Shown here: in pieces, positions 1 to 7,956 of the stretch | Numbering within the stretch: the stretch's first letter is position 1 | How the letters are laid out: each line of letters begins with the position of its first letter | Assembly: GCA_944322345.1 (NCBI GenBank) | Contig: CALUOO010000003.1 | Coordinates: 124,001-188,000, forward strand | Direction: 5' to 3' | DNA: 64,000 bases | DNA from: an uncultured Bacteroides sp. | GTDB taxonomy: Bacteria > Bacteroidota > Bacteroidia > Bacteroidales > Bacteroidaceae | Made by a program: the position numbers and the translations under genes | The notes under the pieces: generated by a model | Database searches by the model: none | What the model was told of the DNA's origin: nothing | Seen by the model: the letters and a program-made list of their open reading frames with translations, nothing else

Positions 1-206
1 AGTTTACGGAAGAAGAACGTTCTACTTATATTATGAACGAATTTGCACGCGAAGTAATCGGTGAAGGTCAATTATTCTATTATTACAAACGAAATGCAAT
101 GGAAGAAATTCCTTCTGGAACCAGTGCTAATACAACTTATAATATGGTAGTACCCGACAATTATGTCGTTCCATTGCCAACAACAGAAACCAATAACCGT
201 CAATAA
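1..206 (+). CDS. RagB/SusD family outer-membrane nutrient-binding lipoprotein, C-terminal fragment
   Basis: Only the last 67 codons lie in the window; the gene is cut by the left edge and ends at TAA 204-206. The visible part reads NEFAREVIGEGQLFYYYKRN and then ends in a VVPLPTTETNNRQ tail. This matches the C-terminal end of SusD-like proteins, which usually finish with an acidic/aromatic segment followed by a Pro-Leu-Pro/Trp-Pro-Ile-Pro style motif and an Asn-rich end. Family knowledge: SusD proteins are surface lipoproteins that cap a SusC TonB-dependent transporter and deliver glycans or other ligands. The next two genes (DUF4843 and PKD-like lipoproteins) are the usual partners of this SusD subgroup, so the locus probably continues upstream with a susC. 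The substrate cannot be told from here. Confidence 0.85.
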   Translation, partial: FTEEERSTYIMNEFAREVIGEGQLFYYYKRNAMEEIPSGTSANTTYNMVVPDNYVVPLPTTETNNRQ

Positions 207-219
207 TAAAAATACAGAT

Positions 220-1101
220 ATGAAAAGTCTAAGATATTTATTACAACTAATCATCATATTAATTTCTTTTTCTTCCTGCGAAAAGGAAATCATGACTTTC
301 AACGGACAGGATGGATTATACTTTGACGTTCGCTGGGGAATGGCAGAACGGGAAGGACATTGGGCACACCAATATTACACTCCTATAGAATTTGGAAATA
401 TGGTGCTGACTACTACAAGTTATGATGTACACTTGCGCGTAACGGCAAGTGGTGAGATAAAGAATTATGACCGCCCTTTCACCATCACTATTGGTAAAGA
501 TAGCACTAACGCCACCGAAGGTGAAGATTACGAACCATTCCCTAAAGAGTATGTACTGAAAGCAGGAGAGCAATATGCCTATATTGACATTACTTTCAAC
601 CGTACTGAAAGAATGAAAAATGACACCATTACACTGCAGCTTCTGCTACAACCCAACGAATATTTTACCTGCCCCTTTGTCAACTATGGAGATGCTCCAT
701 CATACGATTATCCGGAAACAAAGTACGGATATAACATGGATGCTACAGCACACAAAGTTGTAGTCAGTGATGTGATGAGCGAACCGGAAGGATGGTTCGG
801 AGCCGCAACTGGTGGAGGTACATTTGGTAAATTTAGCGCCAAGAAATGGAGACTAATGATGGAATTAAGTAACACTGATGTTGAAGATTACACCGATGAA
901 AAGATGTCATCTGCACGTGCAACTGTTATTGGAGAGCAATTAGGCCGCTATCTCCTCGAACAGGCAGCCAAGGGACGTGAATATGCCGTAATTGACGAAG
1001 ACGGCACAATGATGTGGTGTATGGCTATACAAACACTTGATCCAGTAAACGCATGGGCTGCATTTACAAATCCAGATGATTATTATAGAGGTAAGAACTA
1101 A
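220..1101 (+). CDS. DUF4843 domain lipoprotein of a SusCD-type locus
   Basis: A 293-residue protein. The ATG at 220 is preferred because it is followed by a lipoprotein signal peptide (MKSLRYLLQLIIILISFSSC) with the acylated Cys at residue 20; an earlier possible start at 163 would overlap the susD end and spoil the signal. After the Cys comes EKEIMTFNGQDGLYFDV, typical of DUF4843 proteins, whose first beta-strands carry a Y-F motif. It lies 13 bp after the susD-like gene and 16 bp before the next lipoprotein gene, so the three are probably one transcript. Family knowledge: DUF4843 proteins are accessory surface lipoproteins of SusCD systems with no defined biochemical activity. I infer a role in substrate capture at the cell surface. 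Confidence 0.8.
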   Translation: MKSLRYLLQLIIILISFSSCEKEIMTFNGQDGLYFDVRWGMAEREGHWAHQYYTPIEFGNMVLTTTSYDVHLRVTASGEIKNYDRPFTITIGKDSTNATEGEDYEPFPKEYVLKAGEQYAYIDITFNRTERMKNDTITLQLLLQPNEYFTCPFVNYGDAPSYDYPETKYGYNMDATAHKVVVSDVMSEPEGWFGAATGGGTFGKFSAKKWRLMMELSNTDVEDYTDEKMSSARATVIGEQLGRYLLEQAAKGREYAVIDEDGTMMWCMAIQTLDPVNAWAAFTNPDDYYRGKN

Positions 1102-1117
1102 TTAATTGAATACAATT

Positions 1118-2692
1118 ATGAACATAAAATACATATTACTAGCAACATTTGGGCTATACTGTTTATCCTCTTGTATAGAAGACAAAGGATCGTACGGGAA
1201 CATACCAGTCAACGAGGTGTCTGTATCAGGACTTGAAAAGACATACTCTGTCATGTCCGGAATCACTGAGCTGAAAATAGAGCCAACTGTCAAAGGGACC
1301 ATTCTAGGAGAAGATGACAGTCAATACGAATACACATGGTATGCATGTAAAAGTTCATTAACAGAGACCAATCATGAACATACGATTTTGGGCAATGAAA
1401 GAAATCTGAATACAGTAGTAGATATGGCTCCTGGAACATATCAACTATACCTGTTGGTTAATGATACTTCTACAGGGCAAGAATGGATTATCTCAGATAT
1501 GACATTAAATGTCCAAACTTCCCTAACAACAGGATTCTATCTTTTCGGAGATAAAGAAGACGGTACGGTCGGGATGGATTTCCTAAGCATGCCAGCCTCA
1601 GAAGGAGACACCACTGTAATAAAGGACATATTTGCGAATGAAATGAAGCTTCGTGGAGCTCAAGACCTAATCTATACAGGTCACTCATCTAGTCCTTTGG
1701 CAATAATCAATTTATGGGCAATTACAGAATCTGGTTCTTATAAACTTGAGAATTCTATCCAGACTCAGAATGTATTCGATATAGATCAAAATTATAGTGA
1801 AGAATACATGCTTCCATCAAATATGATAGAACATCCGGCTAAAATTCTAGACCAGTTTCCACATCAAGCAGCAGGAGGAGCTGCTCACTCCACCAGCTAC
1901 CGCGGTTATGTAACAAAAGATGCTGTTTTTAGTGGTGCTATTATAAGTGGAGAAGCATTCAAGAATCCGGTGAACCGTTATAGTGCAGCTAGTTCAACAC
2001 TGTATAAGCCCTACAAAAATCTATTTTATAAAAATGCTACCTATATAAGCGCAGTCATGATTTATGATTTAGATAATGAACAGTTCGTTTGTCTAAACTC
2101 AAGTTTTTCATTTGCAACTTATAGTAAGGTTCTTACCGAAGGAGCTGGTGATTTCACATGGAAACAAAATAAGCGCACCATTGTTTATGGAACCAATACC
2201 ACCGACTATAGTTATGCCATCATGAAAGATACTGAAAATAATACAAATTATTATCTTTACGTGATATATGTAGGTAGCTATTTGAGGCCAACTAAAATGG
2301 GATATGCCGCCTTTACAACCGCAGATGCCCCTGAATTTAACAAAGCAAGTCAGTATGCAATCTCAAGCGAATACCCAATCATCTTATACAGTGTAGACAA
2401 CAAGTTGTATAAATTCAACTATGAGACTAAGACATACGAAGTTACTGAATATGACGGAGAGATTACTTACCTGACTTTCGATGACGGAAGGTCAGCAAGT
2501 GAAACACGTTTCATCGTCTGTACATATAACCCGTCTGCAGAGCCTGATTTGCGGGGAACGATGTATGAATATCATTTGGGACAGACACTTACCCTCGATC
2601 CTGTCATGACAGGTCGTGAATTGGATAAACCATTCGTTTACCACACTTCACTGAAGATCAAGAAAGCTGAATATCGCAACAGCTCTCGATAA
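1118..2692 (+). CDS. PKD-like family surface lipoprotein
   Basis: A 524-residue protein from ATG 1118 (a TTG four codons upstream is less likely). The N-terminus MNIKYILLATFGLYCLSSC is a lipoprotein signal with the acylated Cys at residue 19. The following IEDKGSYGNIPVNEVSVSGL and the YEYTWYACKSSL segment around residues 70-80 look like the PKD-like domain found in the last gene of SusCD-DUF4843 loci. The remaining ~400 residues are rich in Tyr, Asn and Gly and look like a beta-propeller or beta-sandwich, but I recognise no catalytic motif. It is the third gene of the locus and is followed by a strong hairpin terminator at 2715-2747. The probable role is ligand binding at the outer surface; the ligand is unknown. 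Confidence 0.75.
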   Translation: MNIKYILLATFGLYCLSSCIEDKGSYGNIPVNEVSVSGLEKTYSVMSGITELKIEPTVKGTILGEDDSQYEYTWYACKSSLTETNHEHTILGNERNLNTVVDMAPGTYQLYLLVNDTSTGQEWIISDMTLNVQTSLTTGFYLFGDKEDGTVGMDFLSMPASEGDTTVIKDIFANEMKLRGAQDLIYTGHSSSPLAIINLWAITESGSYKLENSIQTQNVFDIDQNYSEEYMLPSNMIEHPAKILDQFPHQAAGGAAHSTSYRGYVTKDAVFSGAIISGEAFKNPVNRYSAASSTLYKPYKNLFYKNATYISAVMIYDLDNEQFVCLNSSFSFATYSKVLTEGAGDFTWKQNKRTIVYGTNTTDYSYAIMKDTENNTNYYLYVIYVGSYLRPTKMGYAAFTTADAPEFNKASQYAISSEYPIILYSVDNKLYKFNYETKTYEVTEYDGEITYLTFDDGRSASETRFIVCTYNPSAEPDLRGTMYEYHLGQTLTLDPVMTGRELDKPFVYHTSLKIKKAEYRNSSR

Positions 2693-2714
2693 ATAATATT
2701 TATCTCTCTATAGC

Positions 2715-2747
2715 ATCCGCAGCAAAGGCCATTCCTTTGCTGCGGAT
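2715..2747 (+). terminator. rho-independent terminator after the SusD/DUF4843/PKD locus
   Basis: A perfect 14-bp stem (2715-2728 ATCCGCAGCAAAGG against 2734-2747) with a 5-nt loop, followed by a T-rich stretch (TTATTTATAT). It lies 23 bp after the PKD-like gene stop. Confidence 0.85.
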
Positions 2748-2807
2748 TTATTTATATCATATTGCTGTAAAAAATCCAACAAAACATAGGTAGGTATAAA
2801 CCATTTG

Positions 2808-2895
2808 TTGGCAAAGGTTAGCTGACGTGTTGGCAAAGGTTACCCAACACATTGGGAAAGGTTAGCTGACATGAGCCGAAAGGTTAACTGAGAAA
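2808..2895. repeat. 22-bp tandem repeat array, AAAGGTTA family, copy 1
   Basis: Four consecutive 22-bp units start at 2808, 2830, 2852 and 2874. Each carries the core AAAGGTTA at the same offset. Units 1-3 begin TTGGC or TTGGG and continue into GCTGAC or CCCAAC; unit 4 is more diverged outside the core. No gene overlaps the array. A second array with the same core and period is at 23460-23547. Confidence 0.8.
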
Positions 2896-3340
2896 CAGAA
2901 GAAATATAGCCAAAAAATACTGTCACAAAAGCCCTATTCTCCCCTATTCTCTATCTTTCTACAAGCATCGGTCTGTTTACAAAAAATCATAAAAAATCGT
3001 CAAGATCATTAGAGCCTGTACCTTTTTTTACTTAATTTGTTGTCTGAAAACTTAACGATAATGAATCGACTGCCAAAAGCCCAGAAAGCGACTGTTGCAT
3101 GCCTGCTATATGTAGCAAAAAACGGTGTTTCTGCCCAGAATAATTATTTTCCACAAAGTGGTAAATGGCTACACAAAACGAAAATTGTCACTCCACAATC
3201 TCCGCCCGATCAATAGTTCTTTCCATATACATGGGATTGTGTACCATTTAAATTCATAAGAGGTATCCTGAAATATTTCAAAAACAATAATCATAAACCC
3301 TCCTCTTCCAAGTGAAGAGATTAACAAAAAAAACAGATAT
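2896..3340. other. intergenic stretch without a convincing gene
   Basis: Between the repeat array and the thioredoxin-like gene I see A+T-rich DNA, one doubtful 51-codon ORF (3061-3216, listed separately) and a short CTCTTC/GAAGAG inverted pair near 3302-3319. A TTAATTTG near 3034-3041 resembles a -7 element with one mismatch. No RNA gene is recognisable. Confidence 0.5.
3061..3216 (+). CDS. possible small ORF, 51 codons, function unknown
   Basis: ATG 3061 to TAG 3214-3216 encodes a basic N-terminus (MNRLPKAQKA), a short hydrophobic patch (TVACLLYVA) and a polar tail ending in PQSPPDQ. A Bacteroides-like -7 element with one mismatch (TTAATTTG, 3034-3041) lies just upstream. There is no recognisable family, and the ORF could have arisen by chance. 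It is listed because it occupies most of an otherwise empty gap and is followed by more than 100 bp before the next gene. Alternatives are a decayed gene end or part of the untranslated leader of the thioredoxin-like gene. Confidence 0.2.
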   Translation: MNRLPKAQKATVACLLYVAKNGVSAQNNYFPQSGKWLHKTKIVTPQSPPDQ

Positions 3341-4420
3341 ATGAAAAAATTGATTGTATCATTACTCTGTGTATTGCTAGCATTCCCGGCAATTGCACAA
3401 ACCAACTTCCGTTCGATATCTTTTGACGAAGCCATCAAACAGGCCAAAGCGGAAAATAAACTGGTGTTCATTGATTTCTATACCGACTGGTGCGGACCTT
3501 GCAAAAAAATGGCACGTGAAGTATTTCCACAAAAAGCTGTAGGCGATTACTTCAATGCAACATTTGTCTGCATCAAGCTGAATGCGGAGAAAGAAGGAAA
3601 AGAGCTGGCAACACGCTTCAAAGTCAATGCCTACCCTACTTTTCTTGTATTGGATACAGACGAGAAGGTAAAAATGGATATCAAAGGAGCTTTCCCCGCA
3701 GACGCCTTTATTGCTAAAGTGAAGAATGAGCTAAACCCTGACATGACGCCTGAGCGCATGAAAGAACGTTATGATAGCGGCGAACGTACACCGGAACTGA
3801 TTAATGCATATGCCATGTCGTTCATGGAGAAGAAGCAAGAGAAAGAAGGATTCAAAATCATAGACGAATATTTCAACTCGCTGACAGACAAACAAAAATT
3901 GTCAGCAGACAACTTTTTCCTGTTTTCACGCTATACAATAGATCTTAATAATCCACGTGCAGATTTTCTTTCAAATCATTTGGACGAATTTGACAACAGT
4001 GTTCGCCAAAAAGCCAAAGAACATGCACAAAAATTATATCGTGCAGCGCTAGTAAGCTATGTTTCCGGATTTGAATTTGCCAATAAAAAATATAATGAAG
4101 CAGATTATCTGGCTCTAAAAAATAAAATCAAGCAATTAGGATTGGATAAAGACTACCCTTATCAACCTTTATTTGAATTAACAGAATGTTATGCCAAAGG
4201 AGATCTGGCTACTTATTTCAACATGATAAAAGCCAAAAAAGAAGAAATGGCCAAAGAAGACTTTGAGCTGATTCTGTTGAACACAACCAGATTGTTCCCA
4301 GACAATTCACCACAGCTGGTTGAAATGGGTAAATACATCCGTACTCTACTCCCAGAAATGAGAGCGTCTTCTATCATGATGATGGGACGTCTGCTTATGA
4401 GCGTAGAAAAGACTGAATAA
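3341..4420 (+). CDS. secreted thioredoxin-fold protein with helical C-terminal extension
   Basis: A 359-residue protein with a Sec signal peptide (MKKLIVSLLCVLLAFPAIAQ, residues 1-20). A thioredoxin domain covers about residues 25-135, with the redox motif DWCGPCKKM (Cys51 and Cys54) and the cis-Pro motif VNAYPTFLVL. The last ~220 residues are Lys/Glu-rich and predicted to be helical, with several Tyr/Phe-containing repeats suggestive of a tetratricopeptide-like solenoid; I do not recognise a named domain there. Family knowledge: such proteins act as periplasmic thiol-disulfide oxidoreductases. It stands alone, since a terminator lies on each side (2715-2747 and 4445-4490), so it is probably a single-gene unit. 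The redox partner is unknown. Confidence 0.8.
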   Translation: MKKLIVSLLCVLLAFPAIAQTNFRSISFDEAIKQAKAENKLVFIDFYTDWCGPCKKMAREVFPQKAVGDYFNATFVCIKLNAEKEGKELATRFKVNAYPTFLVLDTDEKVKMDIKGAFPADAFIAKVKNELNPDMTPERMKERYDSGERTPELINAYAMSFMEKKQEKEGFKIIDEYFNSLTDKQKLSADNFFLFSRYTIDLNNPRADFLSNHLDEFDNSVRQKAKEHAQKLYRAALVSYVSGFEFANKKYNEADYLALKNKIKQLGLDKDYPYQPLFELTECYAKGDLATYFNMIKAKKEEMAKEDFELILLNTTRLFPDNSPQLVEMGKYIRTLLPEMRASSIMMMGRLLMSVEKTE

Positions 4421-4444
4421 ACATAACAGATCAATCAATCCCCA

Positions 4445-4490
4445 ATATACAATAGTGGGAAACGGACTAAACGTTCCCACTATTGTATAT
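4445..4490 (+). terminator. hairpin terminator after the thioredoxin-fold gene
   Basis: A 17-bp stem (4445-4461 against 4474-4490, ATATACAATAGTGGGAA on the left) with a 12-nt loop. The symmetric arms could stop transcription from either side, though there is no long T-run. Confidence 0.7.
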
Positions 4491-4582
4491 AAACCAAAAG
4501 CAAACGATTAAGACTTATCAATCAAGAAAGCATTAATAGATGCTACGTTTAACTAGAAACAAGCAAAAATAAAAGGACAACT

Positions 4583-5857
4583 TTGAAATCATATATACTT
4601 ATCTTTTTTCTTTTATTATCTTCATTCTACATACAAGCTGGCAACACAGACAGTCTGAAGATAAAGCAACAAGAAGACTCCATCGCCTTAACAAGCGATA
4701 CTATCATGTTGCGTTTTCTATCAGAGCAGGGCATACCGATATCTAACAATAATCGGATAATACTTTTAAAAAGCGGACGGGAAAAGTTTATAGATCTCTT
4801 TAGAGCTATTCGTCAGGCAAAACATCACATACATCTTGAGTATTTCAATTTTCGCAATGATTCAATTGCCGGAGAACTCTTCAGATTGCTAGCAGCCAAG
4901 ACAAAGGAAGGAGTAGAAGTACGAGCTATGTTTGATGCCTTCGGAAACTGCTCGAACAACAAGCCTCTGAAAAAGAAGCATCTTAAAATGATACGCGAAC
5001 AGGGGATTGAAATTGTAAAATTTGATCCTATTAAATTCCCCTATATTAACCATGCAATGCACCGCGATCACCGCAAAATTGTCGTAATTGATGGAACAAC
5101 TGCATATCTGGGTGGAATGAACATTGCCGACTATTACATCAACGGGCTTCCCAAAATCGGTGAATGGCGCGACATGCACATGCGTATAGAAGGAGGCGCA
5201 GTAAATGAATTGCAAAAAATATTCCTAAACATCTGGAACAAAGAGACCAGGCAGAATATAAATGGAGAAGTATACTTCCCGATACCGGAAGCCCAATCGG
5301 ACAGCAGCAATATGACAGTAGCCATTGTTGACCGTGTCCCCAAAGAAAACAGTAGCATTCTGAGACACTCGTATGTAGCTGCCATTAATTCTGCCAAAAA
5401 GAATTTACGAATCATTAACCCTTATTTCGTTCCTACATCCTCCATTACCAAAGCATTGAAAAGAAGTATAGATCGCGGAATAGATGTACGTATCATGGTA
5501 TCATCTGCCTCTGACGTTCCTTTCACCCCAGATGCAGCATTATATAAGCTGCACAAACTTATGAAACGTGGAGCAACCGTATACATGTATAACGGAGGAT
5601 TCCACCACTCAAAGGTTATGACCGTAGATAACACTTTCTGCACTGTAGGTACAGCCAATCTCAACAGCCGTAGCCTGCGTTACGATTATGAAACAAATGC
5701 TTTTATCTTCGATAGGGGAATAACCGCAGAATTGAACCAGATGTACAAGAACGATGTAAAACAGTGTACACAATTGACTCCCGAATTCTGGAAAAAGAGA
5801 ACTGTATGGAGAAAGTTTGTAGGATGGTTTGCCAATCTGTTTACTCCGGTATTATAA
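4583..5857 (+). CDS. phospholipase D family protein, cardiolipin synthase-like
   Basis: A 424-residue protein starting at TTG 4583. I chose this start because an AAAAGGA sequence lies just upstream (4571-4577) and a good signal sequence follows at once ([20 protein letters not shown]); the next Met is residue 42, inside the mature chain. Two PLD-type HKD motifs are intact: H163-x-K165-x4-D170 (HRKIVVID) and H342-x-K344-x4-D349 (HSKVMTVD), each followed by the usual Gly/Ser-Asn segment. Family knowledge: cardiolipin synthases join two phosphatidylglycerols. Typical ClsA has two N-terminal membrane helices, whereas this protein has only a cleavable-looking signal, so a periplasmic or membrane-anchored phospholipase D is an equal possibility. 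The thyA promoter lies only 5 bp beyond its stop codon. Confidence 0.8.
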   Translation: MKSYILIFFLLLSSFYIQAGNTDSLKIKQQEDSIALTSDTIMLRFLSEQGIPISNNNRIILLKSGREKFIDLFRAIRQAKHHIHLEYFNFRNDSIAGELFRLLAAKTKEGVEVRAMFDAFGNCSNNKPLKKKHLKMIREQGIEIVKFDPIKFPYINHAMHRDHRKIVVIDGTTAYLGGMNIADYYINGLPKIGEWRDMHMRIEGGAVNELQKIFLNIWNKETRQNINGEVYFPIPEAQSDSSNMTVAIVDRVPKENSSILRHSYVAAINSAKKNLRIINPYFVPTSSITKALKRSIDRGIDVRIMVSSASDVPFTPDAALYKLHKLMKRGATVYMYNGGFHHSKVMTVDNTFCTVGTANLNSRSLRYDYETNAFIFDRGITAELNQMYKNDVKQCTQLTPEFWKKRTVWRKFVGWFANLFTPVL

Positions 5858-5862
5858 TTCGG

Positions 5863-5892
5863 TTGATAAGTTCAATAAAAGCCTTACCTTTG
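5863..5892 (+). promoter_or_regulatory. Bacteroides-type promoter of thyA-folA
   Basis: The -33 element TTG is at 5863-5865 and the -7 element TACCTTTG (fits TAnnTTTG) at 5885-5892, with a 19-bp spacer, the usual distance for the Bacteroides primary sigma factor. The thyA ATG is 20 bp downstream. Confidence 0.75.
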
Positions 5893-5912
5893 CAAAAAGA
5901 AAAAAGAAAGAA

Positions 5913-6707
5913 ATGAAACAATATTTAGACTTGCTCCACCGAGTACTGACCGAGGGAACTGCAAAAGACGACCGTACCGGTACAGGTACAATAAGTATAT
6001 TTGGACATCAAATGCGCTTCAATCTGGAAGAAGGATTTCCATGTTTAACAACCAAAAAACTCCACCTGAAATCTATTATTTACGAGCTACTATGGTTTCT
6101 AAAAGGGGATACCAATGTGAAGTATCTTCAAGAACATGGAGTACGTATCTGGAATGAATGGGCAGACGAAAATGGAGACCTCGGGCATATTTACGGTTAC
6201 CAGTGGCGTTCGTGGCCAGACTATGACGGAGGATTTATTGATCAGATCAGCGACGCTGTAGAAACAATCAAACATAATCCCGACTCACGCCGAATCATTG
6301 TCAGCGCTTGGAATGTTGCCGACCTCAATCGCATGAATCTGCCTCCTTGCCACGCTTTTTTCCAGTTCTATGTTGCCAACGGACGGTTGAGCCTGCAACT
6401 CTACCAACGTAGTGCAGACATTTTCTTGGGTGTACCCTTCAATATAGCTTCTTATGCTTTGCTTCTTCAGATGATGGCGCAGGTAACAGGGCTGAAAGCT
6501 GGAGAGTTCATTCATACTCTAGGAGACGCTCATATCTATCTGAATCACCTGGAACAAGTGAGACTACAGTTAACCCGTGAGCCACGTCCATTGCCACAAA
6601 TGAATATTAATCCAGAAGTAAAAAACATATTCGATTTCAAATTTGAAGATTTCGAACTGGTAAATTACAATCCGCATCCTCACATTGCAGGAGTAGTAGC
6701 AGTATAA
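5913..6707 (+). CDS. thyA: thymidylate synthase
   Basis: A 264-residue protein, the same length as the E. coli enzyme. It makes dTMP from dUMP using 5,10-methylene-tetrahydrofolate, which becomes dihydrofolate. The start is ATG 5913; upstream in-frame codons run into the promoter. Visible motifs are [13 protein letters not shown] near residues 19-31, [20 protein letters not shown] near 80-99, and the catalytic loop [11 protein letters not shown] with Cys146. The C-terminus [19 protein letters not shown] is typical of the family. It lies 27 bp before folA, which recycles the dihydrofolate it releases, so the pair works as one metabolic step and is probably one operon driven by the promoter at 5863-5892. 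Confidence 0.97.
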   Translation: MKQYLDLLHRVLTEGTAKDDRTGTGTISIFGHQMRFNLEEGFPCLTTKKLHLKSIIYELLWFLKGDTNVKYLQEHGVRIWNEWADENGDLGHIYGYQWRSWPDYDGGFIDQISDAVETIKHNPDSRRIIVSAWNVADLNRMNLPPCHAFFQFYVANGRLSLQLYQRSADIFLGVPFNIASYALLLQMMAQVTGLKAGEFIHTLGDAHIYLNHLEQVRLQLTREPRPLPQMNINPEVKNIFDFKFEDFELVNYNPHPHIAGVVAV

Positions 6708-6734
6708 TTTTTCGTTTTTAACCTATATTCATTT

Positions 6735-7226
6735 ATGCTATCTATTATTGCCGCCGTAGACCGCCAAATGGCGATTGGATATAAAAATAAATTGCTTTTC
6801 TGGCTACCCAACGACCTGAAACGCTTCAAAATGTTGACAACAGGACATACCATTATCATGGGACGTAAAACGTTTGATTCGCTTCCTAAAGGAGCACTAC
6901 CCAACCGAAGAAACATTGTTTTATCCAATACTCCCACTCTTACATGTCCTGGAGCAGAAGTTTTTACTTCTTTAGAAATTGCCCTGCAAAACTGTAAAAC
7001 AGATGAACATGTATATATCATAGGAGGTGAGAGCATCTACCGACAGGCACTGCCACTGGCTGATGAATTATGCCTGACAGAAATCGGAGCCACTGCACCA
7101 CAAGCCGACGCTTTCTTTCCCAAAGTATCCCCATTAATATGGAAAGAAAAAGAACGGGAGAATCATTCTATTGATGACAAACATCCGGTTGCATATTCTT
7201 TCGTCACTTACTGCAGACAAAAATAA
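6735..7226 (+). CDS. folA: dihydrofolate reductase
   Basis: A 163-residue protein. It reduces dihydrofolate to tetrahydrofolate with NADPH. The N-terminus MLSIIAAVDRQMAIGYKNKL is followed by FWLPNDLKRFK with the substrate-binding Asp27. The NADPH-binding segments TIIMGRKTFDSLP (near residues 38-50) and the VYIIGGESIYRQALPLADEL region (near 95-115) are present. It is the second gene after thyA with a 27-bp gap. A hairpin (7227-7270) directly overlaps its stop codon region and ends the unit. Confidence 0.95.
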   Translation: MLSIIAAVDRQMAIGYKNKLLFWLPNDLKRFKMLTTGHTIIMGRKTFDSLPKGALPNRRNIVLSNTPTLTCPGAEVFTSLEIALQNCKTDEHVYIIGGESIYRQALPLADELCLTEIGATAPQADAFFPKVSPLIWKEKERENHSIDDKHPVAYSFVTYCRQK

Positions 7227-7270
7227 ACAGAATGGACTGGAAAGCATTTTTACTTCCCAGTCCATTCTGT
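7227..7270. terminator. hairpin terminator between folA and the convergent lrp-type gene
   Basis: A perfect 14-bp stem (7227-7240 ACAGAATGGACTGG against 7257-7270) with a 16-nt loop. It sits between convergent genes and may serve both directions. Confidence 0.8.
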
Positions 7271-7294
7271 TATCAAACCATTTGTATCGTCATT

Positions 7295-7783
7295 TTATTT
7301 GTCATCATCGTCATCTTCCAAATCCAAATCAATTGGCATCTGCCTTCTGATAGCTTGATGGAAAGAAATCAGAGTTTCTGTTCGCGACAAGCCCAATGGC
7401 TGTAACTTATCATGAATAATGCTCAGCATATGATTATTATTCTTGGCGAAGATTTTAATAAACATATCATATTTTCCGGTTGTAAAATGACATTCTACCA
7501 CTTCTGGAATCTCCTCCAAAGCCATCACTACTGAATCAAATTTTTCCGGATCTTTCAAGAATATTCCAACGTATGCACAAGTATCATATCCGACTTTTTC
7601 CGGATCAATCACAAATTCGGATCCTTTCAGAATCCCCAAATTAGTCAGTTTCTGAATACGCTGATGAATCGCCGCACCAGAAACATTACATACACGCGCT
7701 ACCTCCAAAAAAGGAATACGCGCATTATCTGCAATCATTTTTAGAATCTGCTCATCTAAAGCATCCAATTGATGATGTCCCAT
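7295..7783 (-). CDS. Lrp/AsnC family transcriptional regulator
   Basis: A 162-residue protein. The N-terminal winged helix (LDALDEQILKMIADNARIPF and the recognition region VCNVSGAAIHQRIQKLTNLG, residues ~8-55) is the AsnC-type HTH. The C-terminal half (TCAYVGIFLK... VVECHFTTGKYDMFIKI) is the RAM/ACT-like ligand-binding beta-alpha-beta domain. The last residues are a run of acidic amino acids (DLDLEDDDDDK). Family knowledge: these proteins form octamers or hexadecamers that bind amino acids and control amino-acid genes, usually including their own. The gene is divergent from the M64 peptidase gene; a perfect palindrome (7843-7863) lies between them, next to its own -7 element. The effector is unknown. 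Confidence 0.92.
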   Translation of the reverse strand: MGHHQLDALDEQILKMIADNARIPFLEVARVCNVSGAAIHQRIQKLTNLGILKGSEFVIDPEKVGYDTCAYVGIFLKDPEKFDSVVMALEEIPEVVECHFTTGKYDMFIKIFAKNNNHMLSIIHDKLQPLGLSRTETLISFHQAIRRQMPIDLDLEDDDDDK

Positions 7784-7821
7784 GTTAAATCAATTTGTCA
7801 TTAATCAATGAATCTATCATG

Positions 7822-7829
7822 CAAATATA
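7822..7829 (-). promoter_or_regulatory. -7 element of the Lrp/AsnC-type gene
   Basis: TATATTTG on the minus strand fits TAnnTTTG and lies 39 bp upstream of the start codon. A clear -33 element is not seen; the palindrome at 7843-7863 occupies that position. Confidence 0.55.
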
Positions 7830-7842
7830 GATATTTTCCTTC

Positions 7843-7863
7843 TTATAAATATAATATTTATAA
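7843..7863. promoter_or_regulatory. perfect palindrome, candidate operator for the Lrp/AsnC-type protein
   Basis: Two 10-bp arms (TTATAAATAT and ATATTTATAA) flank a central A. The site lies in the divergent promoter region and covers the place of the minus-strand -33 element. AsnC/Lrp proteins favour A+T-rich palindromes, so autoregulation is plausible but not shown. Confidence 0.45.
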
Positions 7864-7902
7864 GTTTTATTTGCAAAAAACGAAATAATCACCAATTGTC
7901 GT

Positions 7903-7910
7903 TATCTTTG
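7903..7910 (+). promoter_or_regulatory. -7 element of the M64 peptidase gene
   Basis: TATCTTTG fits the Bacteroides -7 consensus, 46 bp upstream of the ATG at 7957. No TTTG at the usual -33 distance. Confidence 0.5.
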
Positions 7911-7956
7911 CAAATAACAGAAGTCAATTCAAATAATTCATTAAATTAAATCAATC

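Noticed and set aside
2808-2895. Possible CRISPR array from the regular 22-bp repeats
   Set aside because: There are no separate unique spacers, the units are directly adjacent and diverged, and no cas genes lie in the window.
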